DNA of 64,000 nt, taken from NCBI GenBank assembly GCA_030077755.1, contig JAQJZZ010000013.1, forward strand, positions 1,178,001 through 1,242,000. Reading direction: 5' to 3'. Shown here in pieces: positions 45,649-56,115 of the stretch. Origin of the DNA: Filosporella fistucella. Lineage: Eukaryota > Ascomycota > Leotiomycetes > Helotiales. A model generated the notes under the pieces. The model did no database searches. It was not told the origin of the DNA and worked only from the letters and a program-made list of their open reading frames with translations. Made by a program: the position numbers and the translations under genes. Every line of letters starts with the position of its first letter. Position 1 is the stretch's first letter.

Positions 45649-46791
45649 TCAATTTAAAGAGCTCTGTTTGAAGAGTTGCGCAAGTCCATCATAACGGCTA
45701 CTCAATTCGCCATCAGGGTAGCAAACATTGGCATTTCCCCATGTGTAACCCCGTGAAAAATCGTCTCGTGGATCGAACTGGTAAAATCCAGGAAGCAGCT
45801 GGAGACTGCTAGTTTGAATGAGCCAACGGAGCCAGTACTTTCCACTCTCTTGGTCTTTTGGTCTCTTATTGCTTCGGACACAGGAGAAATACATCTTATG
45901 ATCGAGACCCACCCATTTCCCTTCGTTTGTCTCCAAAAAATTTCTGAGGCTTTCAACAACCAGTCTCGCCATTCTTATCGCCACGACAATTAAGGGGTAG
46001 AAGTTTTTCTTTGCCCGACGGCGCAATTGGCGTCCGAAAGGTTCAGCTCGATGGAGCATGTAATTTTCGAAATTGTAGTCCAGGTCAACGAGGATTTCTT
46101 CAAGTGCCTCTTTATTGAGATCATAAGAAATTGCTCCTAATGCTAGATTCAACGAGCGGAGATTTGGATAAATCGTGTTTAACGTAGCCCAATCGTGGAG
46201 AAGACCCTGTTGCATTCGTTTCTGAAGCTCGACACCATTGGACATGCTCAATACCACGTATCGAACAAGGAGGGGATCAAGGAAAAGCTCGCTGTTCGCA
46301 AGGGTGTAGGCGTTCATCCGCAGAGTATCTCGCTCAAAATTGACCCATATGTTACCGAGTCCAGTCAATACCAATGAGGCCTCATTGTACCTTGAGATTA
46401 ACAATTGATACTGACTCTTGGCATGCTCCCGAGACTCGTGACACACACTGAAGGCTACAGGTTGAGATCCAAACAGACCTATTCGGAGCGTAGGACGTTG
46501 CGTCGTAGACAATTCGAGTTTTGAGTGCATCTTGATGGTGCGGGGTACAAATGTGTGCTCCCATATTTGGAGCCTCAACTCGGTTGGGAGCTGTGGAAAT
46601 ACAATGAATTCGGGACCGCTGTCGTGGAGATCCATAATGCCGCTGGAAATCGAATCTACTTCTGGCTTCAGTAGTGATTGCAAATTTGATTCGAAACGCG
46701 ACCTTGGGACGGAATCATGGCTTGCTGATGAAAGGTTTTGAACCCGTGGACTGAATGGTAGCATATGGACTGAAATCGGTGGCTGTGTCAT
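45649..46791 (-). CDS. 2EXR-domain protein
   Basis: A single exon of 380 residues from ATG 46791. After a Ser-rich leader of about 60 residues comes the 2EXR signature (FIVFPQLPTELRLQIWEHTF), followed by the usual PRTIK, VAFSVCHESREHAKSQYQLL and NIWVNFERDTLRM blocks with paired acidic/aromatic positions. 2EXR proteins form a large, expanded fungal family of unknown biochemical role with an F-box-like N-terminal helix. The gene lies next to a decayed transposon, in what looks like an accessory stretch. Confidence 0.78.
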   Translation of the reverse strand: MTQPPISVHMLPFSPRVQNLSSASHDSVPRSRFESNLQSLLKPEVDSISSGIMDLHDSGPEFIVFPQLPTELRLQIWEHTFVPRTIKMHSKLELSTTQRPTLRIGLFGSQPVAFSVCHESREHAKSQYQLLISRYNEASLVLTGLGNIWVNFERDTLRMNAYTLANSELFLDPLLVRYVVLSMSNGVELQKRMQQGLLHDWATLNTIYPNLRSLNLALGAISYDLNKEALEEILVDLDYNFENYMLHRAEPFGRQLRRRAKKNFYPLIVVAIRMARLVVESLRNFLETNEGKWVGLDHKMYFSCVRSNKRPKDQESGKYWLRWLIQTSSLQLLPGFYQFDPRDDFSRGYTWGNANVCYPDGELSSRYDGLAQLFKQSSLN

Positions 46792-47611
46792 CCGCGGGGA
46801 TATCAGCTGTATTATTTGCTTGCTGTGATGAAGTTTATTTCAAGATTCTGTATGTTTGAACAAGACTGAAGGGAATCGATCAAATGAGACGCTGTTAGCT
46901 GGAATCAATGCAAGGAGACTTGAAATTCGGATAGCAAAAACACACGCAGATTGCGCACGTCGCGTGAGGCGTGTCTTGTGTCCAATGTGGGCCAGGCGGT
47001 CTGGAACGTTAGATGTGCATTTGAAGATGAAGAATGCTTTCGAGTGAGATCCAATATCAGATGCGAGGACTTCTCGATGGGATGCGCACAAGATGCCAAC
47101 TTTGGGGATGCTAAGTCGTGGTGCGGTATTATAACGGAAAGATTACGGCTGAGCTGGAAAAGTTATTTGATCGTGTTGGATTAGCGCGTTTCAGAATTCA
47201 CATGGAGATACACCTACTGTATGTTTTCCAGGTTGGAAGCGATTCGTCGAGTTGGACTTCTAATCCTTCATGCTACTAATCTAGCTCATACCGATAACGA
47301 CATCAACATTCTCTCGACAGGGACACATCAATCAAGTCATAGGAACCCAGATGATAACCTAAACGAATTCACATGCGGTAATATTTTTCTACTCCCATCT
47401 CTTTTTCTCGAGAACGTGAGATTGATAAATGGATGTTAATTTTCACGTAAATTGCCTGTGTCCTGATCATATCTTTCCTTAATCTCGAAGTAGTACCAAT
47501 GGATATCAAATTATCAGCTACCCTGCTCGGCTCCTGCTGTGTCCTGGGAATATCATTCAACCTCTTCGTTGGCTGATCCCAAGTCCTCTTTTGAAATGCT
47601 CCCTTCGCTTA
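46792..47611. other. Intergenic up to transposon left end
   Basis: About 820 bp of ordinary composition: the upstream region of the 2EXR gene on one side and the transposon target site on the other. Nothing else seen. Confidence 0.45.
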
Positions 47612-47670
47612 TAGCAATTTCCTTAACTAGTCGGAAAACACGACTTTTTAAGCGAACGCGTTTTGGTGTC
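47612..47670. repeat. Left terminal inverted repeat
   Basis: 59 bp starting TAGCAATTTCC. Matches the reverse complement of 51229-51287 at 58 of 59 positions. The single difference at the outermost base is a CA-to-TA change. Preceded by target TA. Confidence 0.93.
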
Positions 47671-47849
47671 GCGTTTTGCCAAAAAGCACCCCACCATATG
47701 ACTTTAAACTGTGATAATTAAATCAAATCTAATTCTTTTAATAAGGTAACTAAATCAAATTGTCGAGCTTAATGAGATCTTCCATCTAATAAAAAAAATT
47801 AGCAGAGATTATAGCCCCTCGACTATATTAAAGGGTTATTACCCGCATC

Positions 47850-48996
47850 CAAGATGCCCTCCTCGACCCTTATGCGCACATCGACCATAAATATTGCCGG
47901 CGCCTAGCTAGCTTATATAATTATGCCCTATCGACGATATATGCGCATAAGGCCAGGATTAAAGCAAGAAGACCAGTTTTGCCTCCTTTTAGAGGTCCTA
48001 GACCCGTCCTTACTTAAAGCATAATTTACGGAATTAAGGTCCTTCTTAATGCGGCATTATATTATTATTTGGATGAGATTAAGGAGTTTCTTTTAAATGC
48101 ATATAAAGTAAATATATCCTTATTAATAATTAATAGAGCGTTAAAGAAGATTAAGGTTATAAAGAAGAAAATAAGGGCAGTGGCGGCTTAGAGAAATGAG
48201 GAATTGAGGAGGGACTAGCTCTTTTACCTCTAGGACTTTATTATAGAGCAAATTATAGTAATAAATAAATCAGGAAATAATAATAAAATAAGGGAACGCA
48301 AATATGGATGGTCTTTAGCTAAGACTCGAGCTATAGTCCATAATTATTTAGCTCGGCGATAACCTAAAATATCTATCCTCCCGGCATATATTATTAATAG
48401 CTATATTACTTACCGCGCATTCGAGGGATTTAGAATAGTTGATCTTTTTAAAGATTTTATTATTAATAACGTTTTCCCTCTCTATAATCCATATCCTCTT
48501 CCTTAATTAGTTATAATAATTGTGAGACGTATAAATGGGAGGCAATTCAACGAGTAGAATAAGTTATATTCCAGTACGAGACTGAATTCTAGCCTTTTGG
48601 AATGCCAGAGTTGGACTATTTAAGGGGTGCCTGAGGGGTTCCTGTGAACTGCTGAACATAACCGAACAGTCGAGGTCATGTGAAATTACAATTCCAATTA
48701 TACACCTGACAATAATAGATAATGCGTTAATCCATCACGCCAATAAAACTAGGATTAAAGAGGCATGTTATAGGAAGGGAATCTTAATTCTCTACTTACC
48801 ATTATACTCCCCTAATTTTAATCCTATTAAAGAGAGTTTCAGCGTTCTAAAAAGCTTTATTTAATAATAATATCGGAAGGAGCGTTATAACTTTAAGACT
48901 TATAAGGATTTTTTAATATAGGCAATTAAGAGTGTGATAATAGGACCAAATGCACATGCTATCGCTAAGGCCCATTTTAATTATGCACACATATGA
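47850..48996 (+). pseudogene. Transposase relic (DDE, Tc1/mariner-like), split by solo LTR
   Basis: The start is approximate; the end is a TGA at 48994-48996. A frame interrupted by TAA/TAG can be followed through blocks typical of fungal Tc1 transposases: YYYLDEIKEFLLNAYKVNI, RNEELRRD, KYGWSLAKTRAIVHNY, ISILPAYIINSYITYRAF. After the LTR it continues with DNALIHH, LPLYSPNFNPIKESFSVLK and AIAKAHFNYAHI. The first catalytic position reads INKSG where the family has a D-E-S-G type motif, and the third reads NPIK instead of NPIE. Both are codon G-to-A changes. The second Asp (DNA) is kept. The LTR sits two codons before that Asp. The protein is certainly non-functional. Confidence 0.85.
48516..48716. 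mobile_element. Solo LTR with 5-bp target duplication
   Basis: The LTR proper is 48521-48711 (191 bp). It starts TGTGAGACG and ends CCTGACA, so its termini are TGT..ACA. It is flanked by ATAAT at 48516-48520 and at 48712-48716. Removing it with one copy of ATAAT rejoins the transposase frame (VII-IDNAL). Its base composition is like normal genomic DNA, unlike the AT-rich host element, so it arrived after the decay. A 5-bp duplication fits Ty1/copia or Ty3/gypsy elements; which one cannot be told. A TATAAATGG stretch near its start may be promoter. Confidence 0.85.
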
Positions 48997-49239
48997 AGTA
49001 TATAATATTAAATAATAAGAGGCGTACGTATATAATTATTAAATAAATTAATTATATGACTAATATAAAAAGTTATAATTAATAAGTAAATAATATTTTA
49101 TAACCGCGAGTTTTGCCATCTCCCCTAATATATAATTATAATTTATAACAAATATTATAAAATTAATAATAATTTAATTAATATAGGAAAGAAAGAAAAG
49201 ACGAAGTAAAGCATATAAAATATATCCCTTAAAGAAAAT

Positions 49240-51116
49240 AATCGCTATTATAAATGCTCCTAAGATTCCGAGAAATAATTATTGCTATCCTATTCTTGGT
49301 CTCGTGACTCTATAGCGCCGAACCCATTACCTATTCCACTATGACTATTATATTTAATCCCATTAAATAAAAAGCCTCCTCTAAGTCTAATTAAAGCTTT
49401 GTAAATCTCCTCAAATATTCCCTTTATTATATTTATTATTTTTTAAAACTTAAAAGCTTCTTTTTAAAGGTATTAAATTATGCCGGATTTTATACCATAT
49501 TCTCTAAGAGTTTAAAAGGTCTAATAATCCTTAAGTTACGTAAACTTAATAAACTTAAGTTTTAGGAATATAAAAGCCTCCTAAATTAGCTCGGATCTCT
49601 ATAGGCTTATAACTTTATCAAGGATATACGTCTTAAATTAAGGGAGTGGATCCGCTTTAGAGGACCTTGGTCTTAGAGGTAATGATATAGCAAGACTATT
49701 TACATTTATTTGCTATATCAAGGGTAAATTTTGAGTATGATAAGGATCGTTTTATAATCCTAGAATGCCTGTATATCCATAATATAGCATTAATAGAGCT
49801 ATTAAATAAGAATACGGGGGGGCGGGGTAATTATGGATAATAATAAAAGCAATCTCAGCTTTAGGAATAATAGTAGGCTCGATAATTAATTACTTCTTAT
49901 TATTATAGAGCTTTTTTTAAGGAATCTCTTATCATCCCAGGTAATACTTGCGAATCTATTTAATAGGAAGTCTCTTAATTAAAACTTTAGGGTATTCTAT
50001 TTAAATCATCATTACCCATTACTTTAAATCTAATAAAGTAACGTTATAATAGGATCCACGAGACTAAAGAATATAGTAGCACCTAGGATTCTTATTATAA
50101 TTAAGATCCTAATAATAGTGCTATTTCCAAATCATCTTCTTAATCTTCTTATATGATTTATCGGCAATATTTCTTCGAGCTTTGGCATCTAGCTACCTTA
50201 TAATTATAAAGACACGGCCTCTTTTAACTAAAGTCCCTTCTCTATTAGTAAAGATATTATCGTTATAATTATTAAAAGCAAAACTAGCTTCTTCCATATT
50301 ATCCTACCTATTAATAATATAATATTCCCTTAGATTCTAGTCACGGGACCTAGTGGTCCTTAATTTTAATATCGATTTTAATAACGCCTTTAATACCGAC
50401 TTTAATTTTGGCTCTAAAGCAAGCTTTAATTCCGGCCACTAATATAGAGCTTTAATAAAAAGGCTATTATAAGATTTGTTATTAGGTTAAAGGTGTATTT
50501 TAAGACGAAGCTAGCTCTTAATATTAGCTTATCTATCCTAGTCTTATATAAAATAATCCACTTTCTTCCTAATAGGATTATCAATTATTATTACCTAGGG
50601 CTAAATCTTAGGGAATTCCCACTCCTTTAGCAACCTTACTTATATAAACTTCTCCATCTATTTATCCTAGATCCAAGTCTAAAAGGAGTCTTATATAAAC
50701 CGAGTAAAGTCGCTTAAATCATAATTCTTATTTAAGGAACCCTTATATATATTATTAATAAAAATCATAAGAGTTATTATGATATAATGCGGCATATATC
50801 CCTCTTTTATTAGGTTAAATGGAGGTAAGACTAGCTTTTGCCAGGTGGATTTAAAAAGGATTAAAATAGCCATTATAAGAGAGCTCCGGATTATAATTGA
50901 ATTAGCTATTGCTTTATTATCCTAAGTCAATTCTGGCGTATTAGCCTTAAGAGAACTAGTAACGACTTTATCTACTATTTTAGATTTAACTCGGCGAGGG
51001 GGTAGTACTATTTTTATAGCTTATGCTTTTTAACTAGGCTTATAAATGTATTTCTTAGATGCTACGACTTTTACGCGTTTATTAGTAATGCGCTTGGATT
51101 TACGAGATCTAGCCAT
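49240..51116 (-). pseudogene. Second transposon gene relic, long frame of unknown function
   Basis: From ATG 51116 (MARSRKSKRITNKRVKVVAS) one frame can be followed for roughly 600 codons to about 49240. It is interrupted by many stops, nearly all TAA or TAG at positions where CAA, CAG or TGG would be expected after C-to-T or G-to-A change. No frameshift is needed. The N-terminus is basic. Recognisable stretches include SLIMAILILFKSTWQKLVLP, EGYMPHYIIITLMIFINNIY and ARRNIADKSYKKIKKMIW. I recognise no domain. It is convergent with the transposase, so the element carried two genes. It could be an accessory DNA-binding protein, a passenger gene or a captured host gene. Confidence 0.6.
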
Positions 51117-51228
51117 ATCGACGTATCTAGGGAAGCAATTTTAAAGAGAATAGAGTATGTGGTTAATTTTTAATTAAGCTACGAAGTGGGTTAATTAATA
51201 TAATTAATCATAAATCGCGTGACGGGGT

Positions 51229-51287
51229 GACACCAAAACGCGTTCGCTTAAAAAGTCGTGTTTTCCGACTAGTTAAGGAAATTGCTG
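51229..51287. repeat. Right terminal inverted repeat
   Basis: 59 bp ending GGAAATTGCTG. Reverse complement of the left end. Followed by target TA at 51288-51289. Confidence 0.93.
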
Positions 51288-52155
51288 TAGCCTTGCGATA
51301 AGAATTATTTCTTGAGCTATCGACAAATGTTACTTTGATAGTTCCTCATTTCATTAGAATTCCCATCCCCCCAATCGCGCAACCATCCAATCTGAGAACC
51401 GCGTTTCTTGTCATTCATTACTTCGCAGTATATAATACCCATTCAACTCCAAGGAACGTTACTCGAATTCCAGTAAATCAGAATGAACGCACACTTGAAG
51501 GCGAAGTCTAGCAAGGCTCGCTAGAAATGCAATGGAAACCCTGGAAGAAAAAAAGGGGGTGGGTCACAAGAAATAAGTGAATTATTCTCATTTGCTGTGA
51601 TGTCAAGTGGTGCCCAATACAAGTAAGCATACCATTGGGCTGTTATTCTCCAATTTACCAATTCAGTCGCTTCTTCATTATCCTAGTTCAAATGTTAGGA
51701 TACATTGATCAAATTGAAGAAGCTTCAGCAAACCGAAGCGACTTCTAGCCTTCTAGATAAAATCACATGACAATCCCAGGCAGGTTTTGACCGAGTATGC
51801 ACTATAGGAGGAAATGAGTGGCAAAGGGAAGATTTACGATTCTGATATAATCTGGGAGAACTCTGCTATCTATTGGTATCGGGTTTGAGGTTGGCTCAAC
51901 AATTGGAAACCTGGGTGGATTGTGGTGGGACTTTTCTTTTGAATTTGACACCTCACATGGAAAGCAAAAACCCTAGAGCCAAGAGCAATCTTGCCGGCAA
52001 GAAAAATACACGTCTGAATCTGCACATCATATAAGCACATCATCAAGAACATCACTAAGCACGCCATTAAGCACATACATGTAGGTAAGGGATTTCAATT
52101 TCGTAGCTGCGCATAGACCTCGGTGGGTTTTGATTACAACTTAGTCCACCCTCTC
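51288..52155. other. Intergenic right of transposon
   Basis: About 870 bp of ordinary composition with no supported gene; it holds the 3' flank of the orphan gene on the minus strand. Confidence 0.45.
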
Positions 52156-53751
52156 TCACCAATATGTAGGTAGCGGCTGGATTTGTTCCAGCTGCCATGA
52201 ACGAAACGGGATCAGGAACGGAGCTCGGCCATATATAGGCTCGAATTGAGTAACTAGACGACGATTACGCCCCCCACGACGACCCCGAGCAGATTGTATT
52301 CGTTTGTCGGCACGCACAATCTGGAAAACCATATCATCGCATGCAAGCACAGGCTCTTGCCGGTACCTCGTTGATCCCCTCTGGTCCATAGAATCGACAT
52401 CAGTCTCGAACCATTCGCCGCAATACAGACCAGTAGAGTCTCCAACACCCCGAAACCTTTCATAGAAGAAAAGCTTAGAAGGCGGCCAGCGAAGAGTCCT
52501 CTTCTCGGCACATGTGAAAAATTCAGGATGAGACCGGAGACGCTCACAGTTGGTGTCACAAGTCTTCTGGGGTAACAGAGTCACGCCACTTTGGTTTCTC
52601 TGCGTGGCACATTCTTGTGTCTGTTCCTTCTTAAGCAGTAGTTCAGCCATCTTACATTGCTCTAGCCATTTGAACCAGCCATGAGCATGTGCTCGTTCTT
52701 GGTCCTGAAGTACAGTCTCGGATTCTAACACGATACGGACGTTGCAAAATGATCTGCTGAACACTTTCCAACGATTTCTTACGGTCGTGCTGGTCTTAAG
52801 CTTTATTTTTCCAGCATTGCTCGGAGGATTCAGAGACTCGAGGAGATTATTGAAATGCTTTGCCTTGGCATGAAAGATGTCCATACAGTGCAGACCGTAT
52901 TTATGCTCACCTGGCATGTCGAGTCTCATCAGCACGCCTCGCGGTCGGAAGTAGAGTTTATCCCATTTTGCAACTTTGTCCAGAAGCTCCTCCAGTCGAT
53001 CTGGAATTTCTGTCGGATCATTCAAGCGTGGTATATGACTCGTAATGTCTCTGGCAAACGCTTGCCATGCGCGCTTCTGAATACCACAGAGACCGAGATG
53101 TGGTGGATAGTAAAATCCTTTGGCAAGTGCGTAGACAGTCCTCGCTGGAATCTGAATTCCACGAGGAAATACGTATTCAGGCCCGAGATATGCACTCCGC
53201 TGAATGGGGTATCCATCGGGGCCACCTTTTGATCTGGAAGGGAGTTTCAACCAGATCCTTCCATCCAATCGTCTCCCACGCCGTATAAATCCGCGCTTCG
53301 CTACTATTAAACGACGTGCGTTCTCTGCTTTGTGCAACAGTGCCGGATCTGCTGCCGGTTTGCTTTCCAATTCCGCAAAACTTTCGACATCTTGGTTATA
53401 TAATGTTTTCGAATCTGCCCCACATTGTTTGGCTACTGTTGTTGGTCCAGAACTCCATGTGAATGACTGCCATCTCATGGGCTGTGGCTCAATGCGGTGA
53501 GTGCGTCCTTCGACATGTATGTAATTTGTCCTCCAAAAAATGGATTTATGATTAGGATTTGTCTGATCGAGACCGCACTTTTCGCCTGTTTCATGCTTGG
53601 TTCTGCACTCAGGCAGCTCTACCGATGGAAACTGTTCCACCGCGGTTCGTTGACGTGCATCTTTGTTGCGTTTCCTCCAGAGTGGCGACCTAAGCACATA
53701 ATTTTCATCTTCGCCGCCTTCGATTGGCACCAGCTCTGCGCCTTCGCTCAT
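52156..53751 (-). CDS. Orphan protein, function unknown
   Basis: A single exon. I prefer ATG 53751 (MSEGAELVPIEGGEDE, 531 residues); an in-frame ATG at 53772 is possible. The N-terminus is acidic, then a basic, Trp/Arg-rich body of mixed helices. Cys-containing stretches (KTCDTNCERL, FFTCAEKRTLRWPPSKLF) occur late but do not form a clear zinc motif. A short Arg/Gly-rich stretch ARGRRGGRNRR lies near the C-terminus. No signal peptide, membrane segment or family recognised. A long frame without stops in ordinary-composition DNA beside a decayed element supports a real, possibly lineage-restricted gene. Confidence 0.65.
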   Translation of the reverse strand: MSEGAELVPIEGGEDENYVLRSPLWRKRNKDARQRTAVEQFPSVELPECRTKHETGEKCGLDQTNPNHKSIFWRTNYIHVEGRTHRIEPQPMRWQSFTWSSGPTTVAKQCGADSKTLYNQDVESFAELESKPAADPALLHKAENARRLIVAKRGFIRRGRRLDGRIWLKLPSRSKGGPDGYPIQRSAYLGPEYVFPRGIQIPARTVYALAKGFYYPPHLGLCGIQKRAWQAFARDITSHIPRLNDPTEIPDRLEELLDKVAKWDKLYFRPRGVLMRLDMPGEHKYGLHCMDIFHAKAKHFNNLLESLNPPSNAGKIKLKTSTTVRNRWKVFSRSFCNVRIVLESETVLQDQERAHAHGWFKWLEQCKMAELLLKKEQTQECATQRNQSGVTLLPQKTCDTNCERLRSHPEFFTCAEKRTLRWPPSKLFFYERFRGVGDSTGLYCGEWFETDVDSMDQRGSTRYRQEPVLACDDMVFQIVRADKRIQSARGRRGGRNRRLVTQFEPIYGRAPFLIPFRSWQLEQIQPLPTYW

Positions 53752-54341
53752 TTTGGAATCTGAGCACAACAAGTGTCACTGGCAATAGTAGAGAGGATGA
53801 GACAGAGCGATCAGCGGCTGTGGTCTGGCATGCAAATCAGGTTGAGTGTGGTACTTTAGCTCTAGATTGATTAGCTTTGGCCAAACAGGAAGATGAGAGA
53901 CTGACTCACTTTGTAGCGATTTCCTCTGTTAAGAATGTGAGATTTGGTTCGTGCGGAAGGACTTTGACGGTTGTGACTTGTTCGAACAGCTTCTAGTCCA
54001 TGCAGCGGAAGAAAGTGGTATATGATATGCTAGCTAGGAAAGAATGCTGTACGATAGGTTCTAAGGGAGAGGCAAACAGAAAAAATGCAGGCTGCTGGAG
54101 GTGAAGATGGGTGATGGAATTTCAAGGACGGGAAGAGTAGTACGATTCCCAGTAGAACAATCGAAGGAAGGTGTAGCCAACGCTACCTTCGCTCCTTCCA
54201 CTTACTTACATGATTCACTAGCACAATAATACTTGGGATTCCAGACCAGGCAAGACATGTGTCATTGGTATTTGTATGATTGATGGTACAATTTCCCTCC
54301 CATTTCCCAAACTCCGGCGCTGTAAATCATGGTTGTTTTCA
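53752..54341. other. Intergenic, about 590 bp
   Basis: Upstream of the orphan gene and downstream of the SR-protein gene. Nothing else seen. Confidence 0.4.
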
Positions 54342-55263
54342 TTAACGTCTGCCTCGTCCGCCACGTCCGCGGCTTCTGCTTCTGCTCCTGTCATCGTAGC
54401 TACTATAGCTACTATAACTTGGGCTTCGTCTTCGTCTTCCACCATTACGACCGGGGCTATCTCGTCGTCCTCCTCGTCTTCTTGGTGGTGAGCGTGAACG
54501 TGAGGATATTGATCTCGAGCGTGTACGATGACGTCTTGGAGAACGAGACCGCGATGCTGATCGTGGACCTCCAGGTCTGTAGGTATCGAATCTTCTCTCT
54601 TGCCTGCCATAGTTTTGAGGTGGGGAACGTCTTGTGGAAGGAGGGGGCCCTCGAAAGTTTGCAGCCGGAGGGACTCGCGGATCGATGTTTGCGCCACGTC
54701 GAGCTAGAGGTGGAGAAGGTGAGAACTTGCGACGAGGTAGGACAATTGATACATTGATGACGGCTCCATCGATTTGAGATTCGTGCATATGTGCGATTGC
54801 AGCCTCGGCGTCGAGCTCGGAAGTATAAAGGATGTATGCAGTTCCACGATTTGTAGCAACTATCTGATCAGCTTGTTATACTTATAGATCTGGGAATGCT
54901 TACACATTCTGTTCATTGGCATATCCAGATCCCGAATTTGTCCATAAGTACCAAAGATTTCACGGAGGTGATCCTCGGTGATGTTTTTCGTGAGCTTTTC
55001 AACAACAACCTGCAAAAGTTAATATATATCATTAATCTTACCAGGAGGCATACCTTGGTGCTTCTAACTGGGCTTGGGCTTTGTCCGCGACTGACGCTGC
55101 GACTCTCGCTGCGATATCTACCATTTCGTCTTGGACTTCGACTCGTAGACATTGGAGTTGGTGAGCGACGTCTTGAAAAGGATCTTGACTCTGGCCTGTG
55201 AGCTCCATCTGAGTATGGCGATCGAGTGCGTGTGCGGCCCCTTGAAGGGGATCGTGAAGCCAT
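54342..55263 (-). CDS. RNPS1-like SR-type RNA-binding protein
   Basis: Exons are 55263..55054, 55009..54904 and 54859..54342 (both introns 44 nt), giving 277 residues. RNPS1-type proteins join the exon-junction-associated splicing (ASAP) machinery in the nucleus. Residues 1-70 are rich in RS/SP (SRSPSRGRTRTRSPYSDG). One RRM lies at residues about 70-150: KVVVEKLTKNIT (RNP2), the join NRM|FATNRGTAYILY restores RNP1, then EAAIAHMHESQIDGAVINV. The C-terminus is a long RS/RG tail ending GRGGRGRR. The acceptor of intron 2 must be the ATAG at 54860-54861 for the RRM frame to hold. SR kinases probably phosphorylate the RS parts. Confidence 0.88.
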
Positions 55264-56115
55264 TTTTGCGACGTTGTTGTAGGGAGTCAAATCTGTCGCG
55301 TTCCTTGATTCAAAGAACGCGAAAATGGCCCCAATTCGAAAAGTGTCACGTGCACTCGACTTTTAGTAGGTTTTTGGACAATTCTCCAAAATGAATCAAG
55401 GAGTTCTTGCCATAAAAGGTGTCATTTGTTTCGAAATTATCATCTTAAATTTGCGGTTCTAAAGCAGGTGTTAACAAGGGTTTCCATCAGTAAATGCTGC
55501 TGACATCAAACGGTTTGCAGAACCACGACCTACGAGCAGTTCCTGACATTTCAAGCCCAAGCATGATATTGATTCTCAGCTGCCTTTGGTGTGAGTGAGC
55601 CTGGCAGAGTCAATTGTGTTGTCACGCTACCAACTGGTGTTTCTCCAAGTTCAAGTCACAAGGCACCGAACGCTGAAATTTATACAGCAACAAGTAATTA
55701 GTCTTCGCCCATCTTCGCCCACAGTCAGGAGGAGAGAATGAATGTAATTCTGCCAGCTGTATGTTTCCCATGCAATGAGCGTTCACTACGGCGTGTTACA
55801 ATTTGTCCCAGCTACATTGGTGGTTCCTATGTACCAAATTTCTAGCAGGAGTAGAAGCCAGACAGAGTCTCCGAGGCACAAGCCGCAATAGGCAGTTTGG
55901 AAAGCTGATATTCCAAGAGGGTGTCTATTTAAACTATTGCAGCAGGATTAATCGGAGTACCATGTTTGGGCACCCTCCTGACAAAAAAGGAAAGCTATTG
56001 CCTGTGAACGGTTCGTGTCTTTCGCAGTTAATACACAATCCCTTGCGGACAAATGGCCACGCTACTACCAGTGCAAGTAGGACATAACTAAAAGAAAATG
56101 TCAAATCAAAAGAAA
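55264..56115. other. Intergenic, no supported gene
   Basis: About 850 bp between the SR-protein gene start and tRNA-Thr. No gene seen. Confidence 0.45.

Larger units (their letters stand above)
47612..51287. mobile_element. Decayed Tc1/mariner-type TIR transposon with two convergent genes
   Basis: The 59-bp ends 47612-47670 and 51229-51287 are reverse complements with only the outermost base differing (T versus C). TA flanks both sides (47610-47611 and 51288-51289), the target duplication of the Tc1/mariner superfamily. The interior is strikingly rich in TA and poor in G and C, with no intact ORF. Two reading frames can still be followed: a transposase relic on the + strand and a longer unknown frame on the - strand (separate entries). 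The length of 3.68 kb includes a nested 191-bp solo LTR plus its 5-bp duplication. Without it, the element would be about 3.5 kb, larger than typical Fot1/Tc1 elements. The pattern of change fits repeat-induced point mutation. Confidence 0.9.

Noticed and set aside
54218..54757. Long frames on both strands overlapping the RNPS1-like gene
   Set aside because: They are shadows of the RS-rich codons; low-complexity Arg/Ser coding keeps several frames open.
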